From the NCBI RefSeq assembly GCF_026013365.1, contig NZ_JAPDOE010000001.1, positions 1,798,001 to 1,862,000 on the forward strand: a DNA stretch of 64,000 bases. The letters run 5' to 3'. The position numbers and the translations under genes are program-made. Positions 51,125 to 60,651 of the stretch are shown in pieces. The notes below the pieces were generated by a model. That model saw only the letters and a program-made list of their open reading frames with translations, did no database searches and had not been told where the DNA came from. Within the stretch, counting starts at the first letter, position 1, and every line of letters starts with the position of its first letter. The stretch comes from Paenibacillus sp. LS1. GTDB taxonomy: Bacteria > Bacillota > Bacilli > Paenibacillales > Paenibacillaceae.

Positions 51125-53875
51125 TTATATTCCCTTCAATACTTCGTGCTCTATACTTAGTTTCTTACTTGATACCATGACAGATGAAGCCATTTCCTGT
51201 TTTTCACTTAAAATCCGATGCACGATCTCTTCAACCGAACCTTTTTTGGTAATACCTTGCGTGTCCGTAACAATAGGATAATATACCGTTACTGGCTTGT
51301 CCTGCCCGATTCGGTATACGCGGTCTGTGGCCTGATTCTCAACTGCGGGATTCCACCAGCGCGTGTAATGGATCACATGATTGGCTGAAGTAATGGTCAG
51401 TCCTGTTCCTGCAGCTTTCGGAGACAAAATCATCACATCGAAGCCAGCGTTACTGTTAAAGCGATCCACTTGCTCTTGTCTGCGATCGGTCATGCCGTTA
51501 ATAATCATCGGTGTGATCTCAAAGCAGTCACGTACCGTTGTTCGTAAAATGTCCTGCATCTTGATATATTCGGTGAAGATAAGGACTTTTTCCCCTTTTG
51601 CTTTGACTTGACGAATCAGTTCCACCGTTTCTCTAAGCTTGGGTACTTGATGGTACGGTATATTCATGTATTGGTTAGCAATCAATCCCGGATGAGAGCT
51701 CAACGCTTTTAGTTTTTGAATAGCCTGCAAACCGTCCATCGTTTTATTTTTGACCAAGGTGATTACTTCGCTATACAAACGTTCCTGTTCCGTTCCCAAA
51801 GGCACATTGGTAATGACAGCCTGCTTGGTCGGCAATTGATCCCCGAGTTCTTCTGATTTCGTGCGGCGCTTGTACACCATCGCAATTCGACCCAGAAGCT
51901 GCTGCTCGACATCAGTGTCTCTTGAGTCTGTAGTAAGCTTGTTTACAAATTCTTCCTTGAACTGACTGAGACTGCCCAATAATCCTGGCTGCACATAATC
52001 CATGATAGACCACAACTCACTCAATCCGTTCTCCACAGGGGTTCCTGTCATGGCGAGACGGAATTTGGACTTCATCGCTTTCAGCACCTTGGAGGCAGAC
52101 GTTGAGGGATTTTTGATGGCCTGTGCTTCATCACAGATCACCGCCTGCCAGTTCACTTGTCCAAACGACAGTTGATCCTTCACTAAGGTATGATACGTTG
52201 TTACCGTGATGCCAATGTGCCTCAGTTCCACCGCATCCTTCAACCGCTCCGTTCCCCGATGAAGGTACAGCGACTTCAACAAGTAGGGAGCAAATTTGCG
52301 TACTTCCTTCTCCCAGTTGTCCATGAGTGTCTTGGGCACCACAACTAATGTTGGCGTAAGTCTTCCGATTTCCTGGAGATAGGACAGGAAAGAAATCACT
52401 TGTATCGTTTTCCCAAGCCCCATATCATCAGCCAATAGACCTCCCAATTTGCGATAATGGAGTGATTTCATCCATACGAATCCATCTGCCTGGAATGGTT
52501 TCAGGGAAGCATTAAATGCTTCAGGCGGCTGGTTTGAGAACACTCCCAGATCCTGCATCTCTTGCTGCGCTTGCAGAATCGGCTGATTAAACTCCAGTTG
52601 ACTGATGTTCTCGTAAATCTCCAACACATACGGCAGCTTCGTTATATCTACCAAGTTACCTTCACTTAACATTTCTCGTTTTGCCGTATCCGTAGTGTCT
52701 ACAAAGGCCTCAGCATCTTGCGGTAATTTAAGCCAGCTGCCATTCCATTCTATGTATTCCTCACCTTGCTCCTTGGCCTTTGAGATCAAATCCAACATGT
52801 CAGAAGCTTCCCACGTTTGCTGTACTTCCCCAGTCTCGTCTTGCGCGGAAAAGCCAAAATCCAGTTCGAACCATCCTCGCTCTTGTTCAGTTGCATGCAC
52901 AAATGGCTGGGCTTTATAGACTCGAATACCTAGTGACTTTACCCGTTCACCAAACAGGGACAAATCTATACCTTCCATTTCAGGTACATATGCTTCAGGA
53001 TTTTCAGCAAATTTCGGGATATCCGCTCCTTGAATCTTTGGTAATTCTCGAATACGATCGGCATGATCTACAACTGAGGGCTTCACAAATACTTTTCTCC
53101 GCTGACGATCCACGGCATAACGACTAGCGGAAGAACCCATTTCATTTAACAAATCAGGGCTAATTGGATCTGATGAGTGGTACTCCGGATGAAACGAAAC
53201 ACCTTCCGAATTGTATTCCAATCCAAGATCCACTTTATCAACAAACAGATATTCCTGATGCAGCAGATAGTCATCCATAGGATATTCATGATGTATTGCC
53301 CAATGACGAACTTCCGCAACATAGCTGAAGATACGTTCCTGATCCAATGGATTAGGAGCCTGATCAATCAGCTGTTGAAATTGATATTGCTCCGAATCCA
53401 TAAGCAATACCTGCTGATCGGGTAACACCAGCCATGGCCCAATCCTTTTTGCAGTTCGCTCCAAATGACTCCACGAACCACAAGCCTTTTCCAGCACGAA
53501 TTTAAAATGAGCCGTTCCCACTGCGCTCTCGTGGCCTAACTTCAGGTCAAGCTTCTTCGATGCAGGAATGCCCAATCTCTCCCGCAGTTCTGGTGGTACA
53601 TCGTCAAATTTATCTGTATTTAATACATAATTGCTATCTTGTTTATCCAAATATCCCTCGAACCACATGTCTTCGAGAGTCTCTAACAGCTCAGCGTTAC
53701 TGATCTGTCGAAGTTCGGAGATTCTTAGACCAAGTGGAAATTGTAGTGCCTTTTCTTCTCTGACAATGGAATACAATAGCCCGTTCTGAACCATTTCCTT
53801 CTCAACCTGTATGTCCGAAACTATAGAATCTGTCGACTTTCGACGCTTGCTCAAGAAACCAAAGAGACCTGCCAT
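51125..53875 (-). CDS. zorD: ZorD: SNF2-type helicase of type I Zorya
   Basis: This 916-residue protein has an accessory N-terminal region (about 1-430) and a Swi2/Snf2 ATPase with all main motifs: LLADDMGLGKTIQVISFL (Walker A), VICDEAQAIKN (DEAQ Walker B), MTGTPVENGLSELWSI, ILSPKAAGTGLTITSANHVI and NQATDRVYRIGQ (motif VI). ZorD of type I Zorya acts on phage DNA after the ZorAB machine is triggered and binds ZorC. It is the last gene of the four-gene operon, 21 bp after zorC. The length is near that expected for ZorD. Confidence 0.9.
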   Translation of the reverse strand: MAGLFGFLSKRRKSTDSIVSDIQVEKEMVQNGLLYSIVREEKALQFPLGLRISELRQISNAELLETLEDMWFEGYLDKQDSNYVLNTDKFDDVPPELRERLGIPASKKLDLKLGHESAVGTAHFKFVLEKACGSWSHLERTAKRIGPWLVLPDQQVLLMDSEQYQFQQLIDQAPNPLDQERIFSYVAEVRHWAIHHEYPMDDYLLHQEYLFVDKVDLGLEYNSEGVSFHPEYHSSDPISPDLLNEMGSSASRYAVDRQRRKVFVKPSVVDHADRIRELPKIQGADIPKFAENPEAYVPEMEGIDLSLFGERVKSLGIRVYKAQPFVHATEQERGWFELDFGFSAQDETGEVQQTWEASDMLDLISKAKEQGEEYIEWNGSWLKLPQDAEAFVDTTDTAKREMLSEGNLVDITKLPYVLEIYENISQLEFNQPILQAQQEMQDLGVFSNQPPEAFNASLKPFQADGFVWMKSLHYRKLGGLLADDMGLGKTIQVISFLSYLQEIGRLTPTLVVVPKTLMDNWEKEVRKFAPYLLKSLYLHRGTERLKDAVELRHIGITVTTYHTLVKDQLSFGQVNWQAVICDEAQAIKNPSTSASKVLKAMKSKFRLAMTGTPVENGLSELWSIMDYVQPGLLGSLSQFKEEFVNKLTTDSRDTDVEQQLLGRIAMVYKRRTKSEELGDQLPTKQAVITNVPLGTEQERLYSEVITLVKNKTMDGLQAIQKLKALSSHPGLIANQYMNIPYHQVPKLRETVELIRQVKAKGEKVLIFTEYIKMQDILRTTVRDCFEITPMIINGMTDRRQEQVDRFNSNAGFDVMILSPKAAGTGLTITSANHVIHYTRWWNPAVENQATDRVYRIGQDKPVTVYYPIVTDTQGITKKGSVEEIVHRILSEKQEMASSVMVSSKKLSIEHEVLKGI

Positions 53876-53896
53876 CTGCCTTCGCCTTCCTATTCT

Positions 53897-55132
53897 CTAA
53901 AATCTTCCGTTTAAATACTGTCTCATATAGCTATCGAACTTATCGTCCCAGCTTCGACCATGATGACCCAATTTCTCTATAAATAGCTGGACACCTGCTC
54001 GACTGGATTCAGGTACTTTAAGCATGCTTTCTTTATTGCTGCGGCTCCTGCTGTTTCTAAAAGTCGGTGATGTGCTTATCGGACGAATGATTTTCTCAAA
54101 TCCTTCACGATGATAGAAATAGGCCGCCCCCATCTGACCGTATTCAACCACAACGAAGTTATCGAAGTGTATAAAAGCGATCATGGGATCCTGGATAAGC
54201 TCTACGTCCTGCATATAATCAATGAATCTTTTCCAATAGTTCAATCGTTGGTTATCTTGGTCGTTTTCGAATAGAATCTGCAGTTTCTTCTGGATAAGCC
54301 AGCGTTTGACTTCTTCAAGAGCACCGGAACTTAGGAATTGCCAATCCGTGACGCGTTCCCTGGGATCTCTCAACCTGGCTACGGCCTGCTGAACAATTGC
54401 GACATGAAATTGAGTGTATTTACGTGGCTCAAAATAGTTTTTAATGAGCTGTTTGTATTCGTGCATTGAATAATTCTCTAGCAGTCGAACAATAAAATCG
54501 GTTCCATCCCGATTAATCATATGATCTTGCGAGAGTCCCTGCTCCAATATTTTTCGCATCAAAGTCGATTCCAACTTGGATTCTTGTTCGATCTTTAAAG
54601 CATGGAATGCGTCTGTCGTTTTGGTTCCCATCAGCAGGAGAGCAGAAGTAATCCCCTGTACAACACCAGACTTGTGGTACATCACATTATCCATATGGTA
54701 CTGGATCTTATCGTCAAGCAACATAAACCCAAACTGGTCGACTTGATAGATTGAGCGCAAAAGATCCAGCAAGTAAGGTTCTTCATATTGATGCTGGAAG
54801 ATTACCCATGCGGTCTTTCCTACTTCCACAGAGTAACGCGCTGTTAAAATACGATTAATTTTCTGCCTTGTATCCTGATTTTCATTAGGAAATGGATATT
54901 CGCTATAGATCAGCATTAACACTTCCATTTTCTTCAGTGAGTGCGCCAATTCCTCAACATTTTCCATGGGGGTAGCGCGAATGATCTCTAGCAATTTCGG
55001 AAGCAACATTCTACTGCGCTGCCGGATAATATCCGCCTGTTTGTTTTTGTATTTCCGTTCCATTTTAATTCTTTCTTCGGTAAGCAGTTGTGGTTTAAAC
55101 GAGAATTGATAAAAGTATTGATTAATTTCCAT
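53897..55132 (-). CDS. zorC: ZorC: EH-signature DNA-binding effector of type I Zorya
   Basis: From the ATG at 55132 (AGGTGA upstream; a GTG 9 bp earlier is also possible) the protein has 411 residues. The C-terminal third shows the EH-signature features: FVVVEYGQMGAAYFYHREGF with the conserved Glu and His, and a late SWDDKFDSYMRQYL segment. The N-terminal part is helical and basic. ZorC is a DNA-binding partner of ZorD in type I systems. It overlaps zorB by 11 bp and precedes zorD, the normal order. Function is inferred from synteny and this signature. Confidence 0.87.
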   Translation of the reverse strand: MEINQYFYQFSFKPQLLTEERIKMERKYKNKQADIIRQRSRMLLPKLLEIIRATPMENVEELAHSLKKMEVLMLIYSEYPFPNENQDTRQKINRILTARYSVEVGKTAWVIFQHQYEEPYLLDLLRSIYQVDQFGFMLLDDKIQYHMDNVMYHKSGVVQGITSALLLMGTKTTDAFHALKIEQESKLESTLMRKILEQGLSQDHMINRDGTDFIVRLLENYSMHEYKQLIKNYFEPRKYTQFHVAIVQQAVARLRDPRERVTDWQFLSSGALEEVKRWLIQKKLQILFENDQDNQRLNYWKRFIDYMQDVELIQDPMIAFIHFDNFVVVEYGQMGAAYFYHREGFEKIIRPISTSPTFRNSRSRSNKESMLKVPESSRAGVQLFIEKLGHHGRSWDDKFDSYMRQYLNGRF

Positions 55133-55856
55133 CTCTCTCACCTAACCCTTGAAGTTGATCCAATAGTTGATCGTCTTTCAAACGGAATTTGAATTCCACT
55201 CGTCTGGACTTATTTGCATCAATTTTCCCATCTTTCTTCAAGATCGGTATACTAAAGGAACGACCATTGGCCGTAATGACTGATTTTAGCTCTTCTTTAT
55301 ATTGGAAATCCGGGAAATTAGGCTGAAATACTTGCTCAACAACAGAAAGTGCGCGGTCTTGTGAAAGCTTCAGATTATATAGGTATCCGCCAGCGGTATC
55401 CGTATGGCCTTCTACGATAATTTGCGATATTTCATCGCGAAAACGGTCGGACAATAGAATATTGATATACTGCGGAATGAACTGTTCCAAATACGTTCTT
55501 CCTTTAGCCGAAACTTGACTGCTATTCGAGTCGAAGAACACCCCACCAGAGAAGCGGATTGCTCCTGTCTGGGGATCGACTTCCAGAGCTAGGTCCGAAT
55601 CTTTAAATGCTTTGATTAATTCCTGAATAATTTCCGATTTGACACCGATGACTTCCTCAATCATCTGATTTTTTTCATTAATTGCTGCTTCTTTCTCTTC
55701 ATATGCCGATTGCGTATTATATATGGTAATCATGAGTACGAGGGCAAAAATGACAAGCAACGCCGACATTAGATCGGTATAAGATACCCAAAAACTCTCC
55801 TTTTCACCTTCATGCGCTCGTGACATATGCCGCTCATTGCGAAATCCTCTAGCCAA
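55122..55856 (-). CDS. zorB: ZorB: MotB-like peptidoglycan-anchored stator subunit of Zorya
   Basis: This 244-residue protein has one membrane helix (about 24-46) that begins FWVSYTDLMSALLVIFALVL. Asp28 in Y-T-D-L-M is the proton-carrying residue seen in MotB/ZorB. The C-terminal OmpA-like domain (about 90-235) has QIIVEGHTDTAGGYLYNLKL and LSQDRALSVVEQVF for peptidoglycan binding. The core is longer than a plain MotB plug-OmpA and fits ZorB. Gene order and the neighbours exclude a flagellar role. Confidence 0.93.
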   Translation of the reverse strand: MARGFRNERHMSRAHEGEKESFWVSYTDLMSALLVIFALVLMITIYNTQSAYEEKEAAINEKNQMIEEVIGVKSEIIQELIKAFKDSDLALEVDPQTGAIRFSGGVFFDSNSSQVSAKGRTYLEQFIPQYINILLSDRFRDEISQIIVEGHTDTAGGYLYNLKLSQDRALSVVEQVFQPNFPDFQYKEELKSVITANGRSFSIPILKKDGKIDANKSRRVEFKFRLKDDQLLDQLQGLGERDGN

Positions 55857-55870
55857 AATGCATCATCACC

Positions 55871-57742
55871 TTACTCTGAAGTTACCGGATTCATGATCCG
55901 TTTGGATTGACGATTAATCTCCAACACCGTTTGCTTCAATGTCTGCATGGCATCAGGCAAATCGATCAGACCTTCCTGAATCGCATCCACGCCACTCGCC
56001 AAGTGCTGAACTGACTTGGTTAGTTCTTGGTCAAATTGAGTAAACGTGTTTTGAAGACCACGATGCATATCGTCTGTAAACTGATTCATGGAAACTTCCA
56101 GATGCTTGTTCGTCTTGGACATCGATTCGCTTGCCGAAGTCCACACTTGCTGCAAATGTTCCACCCGTTTATCCATGCTTTCCAGTTGTTCCGCCAATTG
56201 ATCTTGTACTCTGGTTGATATATTTCCCACTGCTTCACGTTCATGTTGAATTTCTCTCATCAGGGATTGCATATCTTCTTGGATATGAACAAACTCTGTA
56301 TTATTATTTGTGAATTTACCAAAGATAAGTTCCAGTTCCTGATTCGACCTTTGACTAAGTTCAGCTTGCTGAGATAATGTAACAGCCAGTGATTGTTGAC
56401 TCTGTGTGATACTGGATATCCGCTGTAAATTCTCTTCTAAACGTTGCTGGAAAGTAACCTGTAATCCCGTTTGGGTCACAATTGACTCCACATTTTCTTT
56501 AAGCGTGTTCATATGACTTTCAAAATAACTATTAAACGTATTGCGTTCTTCCGTCATCTTGTCTAGTAGATCTGCCGTGACCTTCTGAAGTTCGCTGTTT
56601 TTCTCCGTTGTTTCGTTCAATTCGGATACGGTTCTCTCTAAAACTGTCTGATAATCCGTAATCCGTTCCGTATAATTATGAATTTGTTCCGTAAGAACGG
56701 TGGTCTTGTCCACCATCGCTGACTGTCCAGCAGCCGAATCCTGCATGGATTGCACAAGCGCACCCATTTCCTCATGCACTTTTTTCTGCCATTCCACGGT
56801 ATTGTTCAATGCTTCTCCCAGATTCTTCATATGATCTCCAGTTAGTTCATTCAATTGAGTAACGAATTGATTTACCATCTGCTGCATACCCTCCGATTGG
56901 TTCACCGTGGTTGTCTGCATTAAATCTGTCATCATTTTCTCAGTTCGTTCCATCTGAGGTGCGAGTGATTTCTGAATGGAATCCGCCACACCGTTAACCA
57001 TATTCGGTATAAGTACATCTGACAAAAAAGACTGAAAATCCTGCATCTGCTTCTCTTGTCGTTGGTCCATGCTGAATAGCAATGTGCTTTGATCTTGAGT
57101 CGGAAATGCCTCGTCAAGCTGTTGGCGAATACTTCCAAATGCATTAGTGAGATTTGGATAAAAAATTCCTTTGTCGATTAACTGCCATATGAGAGAAAGC
57201 AGAACTCCCGCAATCGATGACGCAAATTTAACCTTCATCCCCGTAAGCAATGAGCTAATTCCGTCTTGCATCGTGCTTGAGTCACCATTGACATGCACTT
57301 GAGATACACCAAATGCAATCCCAAGGAAGGTGCCTACAATTCCCATGGAGAGGAAAATCCCTGCAACAACTTCTGCAAACTTTCTTTTTCCAAATTTATG
57401 TACTAGAGGCTCTTCAAAAAAGAAGTCATATACATCTGGTGTGTAGAGTATGCCTTTCTGTTGATAACTCATATACTTAACATAGAAACTCTTCCATGCG
57501 GGGAGTAAATGTCCCTTGATGTACTTATTGTCCTGATTCTCCATCCAATCATTGAAGCTATGAAACTTTGCTGTCATTTCAGTAATATTAGATAGTTCCT
57601 CAAGCTTGGCCTTGATGTCAGATTCAGCTTTTTTGCTGTTCCAGTAAGGTATGAGGACAAAAAACAAACATAGTACGAAAATCGAAACCATTAAAGCAAT
57701 GTAACCCCATGCGAATTCTGTAGATGTGAAAAATGTTGCCAT
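55871..57742 (-). CDS. zorA: ZorA: MotA/ExbB-like channel subunit with long coiled-coil tail
   Basis: This 623-residue protein starts at an ATG with AAGGAGG upstream. A first membrane helix lies at about 10-32, with further membrane segments at about 130-150 (VVAGIFLSMGIVGTFLGIAF) and 170-195 (FASSIAGVLLSLIWQLI) of the MotA/TolQ/ExbB fold. From about 215 to the end is one very long coiled coil rich in Gln, Glu, Ser and Met. This cytoplasmic tail distinguishes ZorA from flagellar MotA and is thought to pass the signal to ZorC/ZorD. It is the first gene of the operon. Confidence 0.93.
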   Translation of the reverse strand: MATFFTSTEFAWGYIALMVSIFVLCLFFVLIPYWNSKKAESDIKAKLEELSNITEMTAKFHSFNDWMENQDNKYIKGHLLPAWKSFYVKYMSYQQKGILYTPDVYDFFFEEPLVHKFGKRKFAEVVAGIFLSMGIVGTFLGIAFGVSQVHVNGDSSTMQDGISSLLTGMKVKFASSIAGVLLSLIWQLIDKGIFYPNLTNAFGSIRQQLDEAFPTQDQSTLLFSMDQRQEKQMQDFQSFLSDVLIPNMVNGVADSIQKSLAPQMERTEKMMTDLMQTTTVNQSEGMQQMVNQFVTQLNELTGDHMKNLGEALNNTVEWQKKVHEEMGALVQSMQDSAAGQSAMVDKTTVLTEQIHNYTERITDYQTVLERTVSELNETTEKNSELQKVTADLLDKMTEERNTFNSYFESHMNTLKENVESIVTQTGLQVTFQQRLEENLQRISSITQSQQSLAVTLSQQAELSQRSNQELELIFGKFTNNNTEFVHIQEDMQSLMREIQHEREAVGNISTRVQDQLAEQLESMDKRVEHLQQVWTSASESMSKTNKHLEVSMNQFTDDMHRGLQNTFTQFDQELTKSVQHLASGVDAIQEGLIDLPDAMQTLKQTVLEINRQSKRIMNPVTSE

Positions 57743-58044
57743 AGCTCCTCCTTAAGATATATAGTAGTTAACTAAATTACGGTCTTCACTTGGTACTAAA
57801 TTTAAATACCCAACTCAAAGTATGGCTGTTATACTTCAATATTTTTCTTGCAAACCAAGATTATCATAATTTTCAAGTTCATTATACCTATTTTTTCCTA
57901 TAAGAGAAAATAATCTTAAAAATAAATAGTCCAAACGAACCCTTCTTAATAGTAACGTGTGTCTATATTCATTCAACTTTAAGCCTATCGTATAATGAAC
58001 GTAACAAAAATACATATCATACACGAAAAAGGAGAGATTCACCC
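57743..58044. other. AT-rich intergenic region upstream of the Zorya operon
   Basis: This 302-bp region is visibly AT-rich and holds divergent promoter-like elements (a TATAAT-like box for the plus-strand VOC gene at about 57988, and another TATAAT on the minus strand near 57880). No gene, RNA element or clear operator was recognised. Confidence 0.5.
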
Positions 58045-58410
58045 ATGTTGATCAAATTAAACTGGATTACGCTGAGGGTCAGTAATTTGGAAGCTTCGCT
58101 CGGGTTCTATCACGACATGCTCGGACTTCCCATTCAGCGCAGATTCGAAAGCCGTGGACGGCAGATTGCCATGCTGGGCATGGAGAATGAAGCCAAGCTG
58201 GAGCTTATTGAAGGCAGTGAATCCATTCTTAAACCAGAGGCCGGCGTGTCGATTGGCTATGAGGTGAACTCGTTGGAGGAAGCCATGGAACGACTGGCAG
58301 AGCTGAATATCCCGATTTTACGCGGCCCCATCCAGCCCAATTCGCATCTGCGGTTTATTTACATTACAGATCCAGATGGTTTCGAGGTACAACTCGCAGA
58401 GCATGCCTAA
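58045..58410 (+). CDS. VOC-superfamily (lactoylglutathione-lyase-like) protein
   Basis: This 121-residue protein has an ATG preceded by AAAGGAGAG. It has two beta-alpha-beta-beta-beta repeats: WITLRVSNLEASLGFYHDML at the N-terminus and NSLEEAMERLAELNIPI, then FIYITDPDGFEVQLAEHA at the end. The IxDPDGxxxE signature of glyoxalase-type VOC proteins is complete, so metal binding is likely. The substrate is unknown. It is divergent from the Zorya operon. Confidence 0.9.
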   Translation: MLIKLNWITLRVSNLEASLGFYHDMLGLPIQRRFESRGRQIAMLGMENEAKLELIEGSESILKPEAGVSIGYEVNSLEEAMERLAELNIPILRGPIQPNSHLRFIYITDPDGFEVQLAEHA

Positions 58411-58452
58411 TTAGGCGGGTGTGCATAAGTGTGCGTATCACGATGACCAGTT

Positions 58453-58494
58453 GTGTGTGCATGTGTGAAGCTAAAACTGCATACATGCACACAC
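58453..58494. terminator. Perfect 12-bp palindromic hairpin between convergent genes
   Basis: GTGTGTGCATGT and ACATGCACACAC pair around an 18-nt loop. No T-tract follows on either strand, so the terminator role rests on its place between convergent genes. Confidence 0.45.
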
Positions 58495-58534
58495 TACCTC
58501 AAAATGGTGTGGTATCGGTAAGCTTTATGTCTGT

Positions 58535-59758
58535 TTACAGCTTCATGCGGCGCATGAGCGGCACACCTACGCGGTTCAACAACCGATCAAGCAGTAGCCA
58601 GCACCAGCGTCTGCCCCAAGGAAGATGGCGCTCATAGACAGCGGAATACTCGAAATCCGCCACAGCACCACGATTGCGTTTGAACTGCGCAGCCCCGGCG
58701 CTCTCATGCAACAGATGACCGTTCTCGCGAGCCTGTCCAATCAGACAGGCCGATAACATGCGGTATAGTCCGATGGACTGGGGTAACGCCGTATCGTAAC
58801 CAAACAGCGGTGTTGTCATAATTCCATTTCGGCAGAAATAACCCATCACCGCGTCCAGACGCCCATCCTTTTGCAATCCGTAGAGCCTGAGTGTCCCTGA
58901 TGCCATCGCAGCAGCAACGAACTGCTCGGTGAATTGTGGATTGTGATAGGAGTATTTTTCAAGGTATAACAGCTTGTACAACTCTGCGATTCGCGGAATA
59001 TCTGCATCCGTCATATCTGCTGCGGAGACAAATTCATATTCATGCTTGTCCAATAATTCGTAATCCCGCTTCAGCAGCCAGCGCGACTTCGAGTTGCCAA
59101 AATTCGGATCATGCGCTCGGTACAGATAGATTTGTCGGCTGGGAATGAGTCGACACCCCGCTTCCTTTAGTCTCGCTGTCAGATCGGGATGAAGTCCCGG
59201 GCACAAGGAGCGAAACACAATGACATGCTCAGGGTATCGCTCTCGTACCGCTGCAAGCAAACACGCCGCGTGCTCACCGGACATGGCTGGATACAGATTG
59301 GTGGACAACAGCCAGTTGTTCACATGCACGACTTTGTTGATCTGCGATTGCTTCATTCCCCAACCGATTAAACTGAGCAGCGCAGAAAGACCTTTTTCCA
59401 ACATGGGCTTCTGCAACATGGTCAATTCCTGCTTGGCGTAACTCACGTAATGGGTATATGGCGAACAGACATAAGCATTATCATACTCCGTATCATTCAC
59501 GGTTAGCGGAATAACGAGATCATCAATCCGGGCGAGCAGCAATGTCGTTTCCACGTTGGACATATAGCTTCGGGACTCTTGCTGCATCATAGGTTCCAGA
59601 TAAGCTCTGGCATATCTGCCATCCTCCGTATTGGGCCAGTCCATGTCTTTGAACGAATTCTGATCATAAAGACGCACGCGTTCAGCGCGGTTATCATTCC
59701 TAACTTCATATGTACGGTCATCGCAGGCCGAGCTGTCTTTCATTCCTTTATTCTTCAA
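58535..59758 (-). CDS. GNAT-superfamily (BioF2-like) acetyltransferase-type protein
   Basis: This 407-residue protein starts at a TTG with GGGGGAG upstream. It has a double-domain layout with a C-terminal GNAT-like fold: LYKLLYLEKYSYHNPQFTEQ, LRLYGLQKDGRLDAVMGYFC and LLHESAGAAQFKRNRGAVAD, where the A-x-x-x-K-x-N-R-G segment resembles BioF2-like/FemAB-related acetyltransferases. The N-terminal part (FRSLCPGLHPDLTARLKEAG) could be a second GNAT fold. Such proteins often modify polysaccharide or lipid intermediates. No pathway genes lie nearby. The acyl donor and acceptor are unknown. Confidence 0.75.
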   Translation of the reverse strand: MKNKGMKDSSACDDRTYEVRNDNRAERVRLYDQNSFKDMDWPNTEDGRYARAYLEPMMQQESRSYMSNVETTLLLARIDDLVIPLTVNDTEYDNAYVCSPYTHYVSYAKQELTMLQKPMLEKGLSALLSLIGWGMKQSQINKVVHVNNWLLSTNLYPAMSGEHAACLLAAVRERYPEHVIVFRSLCPGLHPDLTARLKEAGCRLIPSRQIYLYRAHDPNFGNSKSRWLLKRDYELLDKHEYEFVSAADMTDADIPRIAELYKLLYLEKYSYHNPQFTEQFVAAAMASGTLRLYGLQKDGRLDAVMGYFCRNGIMTTPLFGYDTALPQSIGLYRMLSACLIGQARENGHLLHESAGAAQFKRNRGAVADFEYSAVYERHLPWGRRWCWLLLDRLLNRVGVPLMRRMKL

Positions 59759-59823
59759 CCTTATACTCCCCCATGAGGTAACATCTTCTCTTTAACTACC
59801 CATTTCAGGTCCAGTGCCCTTGC

Positions 59824-60513
59824 CTATTCTATCCGGGATAATTGCTCTGCAAGCTGACGATAAGCCGGTCCGTCTTCTCTCTCGCTGACCTCATCTTCAT
59901 CCATCTCCAGCCAGTAGTCCGCATCCAGCAGTTCTGCCATATCCAGCCGCGTAATCTCTGCACATTCAGGATGTTCACATGCTGCAATCATCGGCTCAGG
60001 ACTATCGTCCCAGTTGTATCCGTTCACGATGGCATGCAGAAGTACAGCTGAATCCAGTGCACGGATTTGGGCAACCGCCTTTTCTGAAGACTCCTCGTAC
60101 AAAATTTCATCTACAACGCTTTGCTCCACCTGGGTCAGCTTGAGTCTGACCGCACCTTTGGTGTCCAGTAACATATCTGCTATGTCCGGATTACGTCTCG
60201 CTGCATTCCAGGCACTGGCCTGAATTCCAAGGGGAGCGTCCAGTTTGACTCCATGTTCAATTAATAGCTGAATGGCTTCAATCTGCTTGAACTTCACGGC
60301 TTTTTTCAGCGCGGTATCCCCAAGCTTGTCCTCTACTTCCAGGTCCGGACCAGATTCCAGAAGACACCGGATCGCTTCAGTCGGCATACGATTTGTCAAA
60401 AAGAGCATCAGCGGTGTACGCCCACGATTATCCTGTTCGTTGATATCCAATACACCGACGGCTGCTCTGACTTGTTCCACATCTTTGGATTTGCTAATCT
60501 CCAACCAATTCAT
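59824..60513 (-). CDS. Ankyrin-repeat protein
   Basis: This 229-residue protein has no signal peptide and an ATG after GGAGGAGAACG. About four ankyrin-like repeats occupy residues 10-130 (DINEQDNRGRTPLMLFLTN, DLEVEDKLGDTALKKAVKFK, KLDAPLGIQASAWNAARRN). The C-terminal 100 residues are acidic and end in EVSEREDGPAYRQLAEQLSR. It is probably a protein-protein interaction module. It sits between the GNAT-like gene and a chemoreceptor gene, without an obvious partner. Confidence 0.85.
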   Translation of the reverse strand: MNWLEISKSKDVEQVRAAVGVLDINEQDNRGRTPLMLFLTNRMPTEAIRCLLESGPDLEVEDKLGDTALKKAVKFKQIEAIQLLIEHGVKLDAPLGIQASAWNAARRNPDIADMLLDTKGAVRLKLTQVEQSVVDEILYEESSEKAVAQIRALDSAVLLHAIVNGYNWDDSPEPMIAACEHPECAEITRLDMAELLDADYWLEMDEDEVSEREDGPAYRQLAEQLSRIE

Positions 60514-60594
60514 GGTTCGTTCTCCTCCATCCTCTTCATACTCTACACAACACTGTATAGGAAAAAAATGTCGGCATCAAGCTGTACTCCATAT

Positions 60595-60638
60595 GAAAAA
60601 AGCCCGTCCAGTACGCAAAATACGCACCGACAGGCCCT
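60595..60638 (-). terminator. Terminator of the third chemoreceptor gene
   Basis: An imperfect GGGCCTGTC/GGACGGGC stem with an inner GCGTA/TGCGT pairing runs into TTTTTTC on the minus strand. Confidence 0.6.
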
Positions 60639-60651
60639 TATCTATTTATTA

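Noticed and set aside
55122..57742. MotA/MotB flagellar stator pair
   Set aside because: The long ZorA coiled-coil tail and the downstream EH-signature and SNF2 genes fit Zorya, and no flagellar genes are near.
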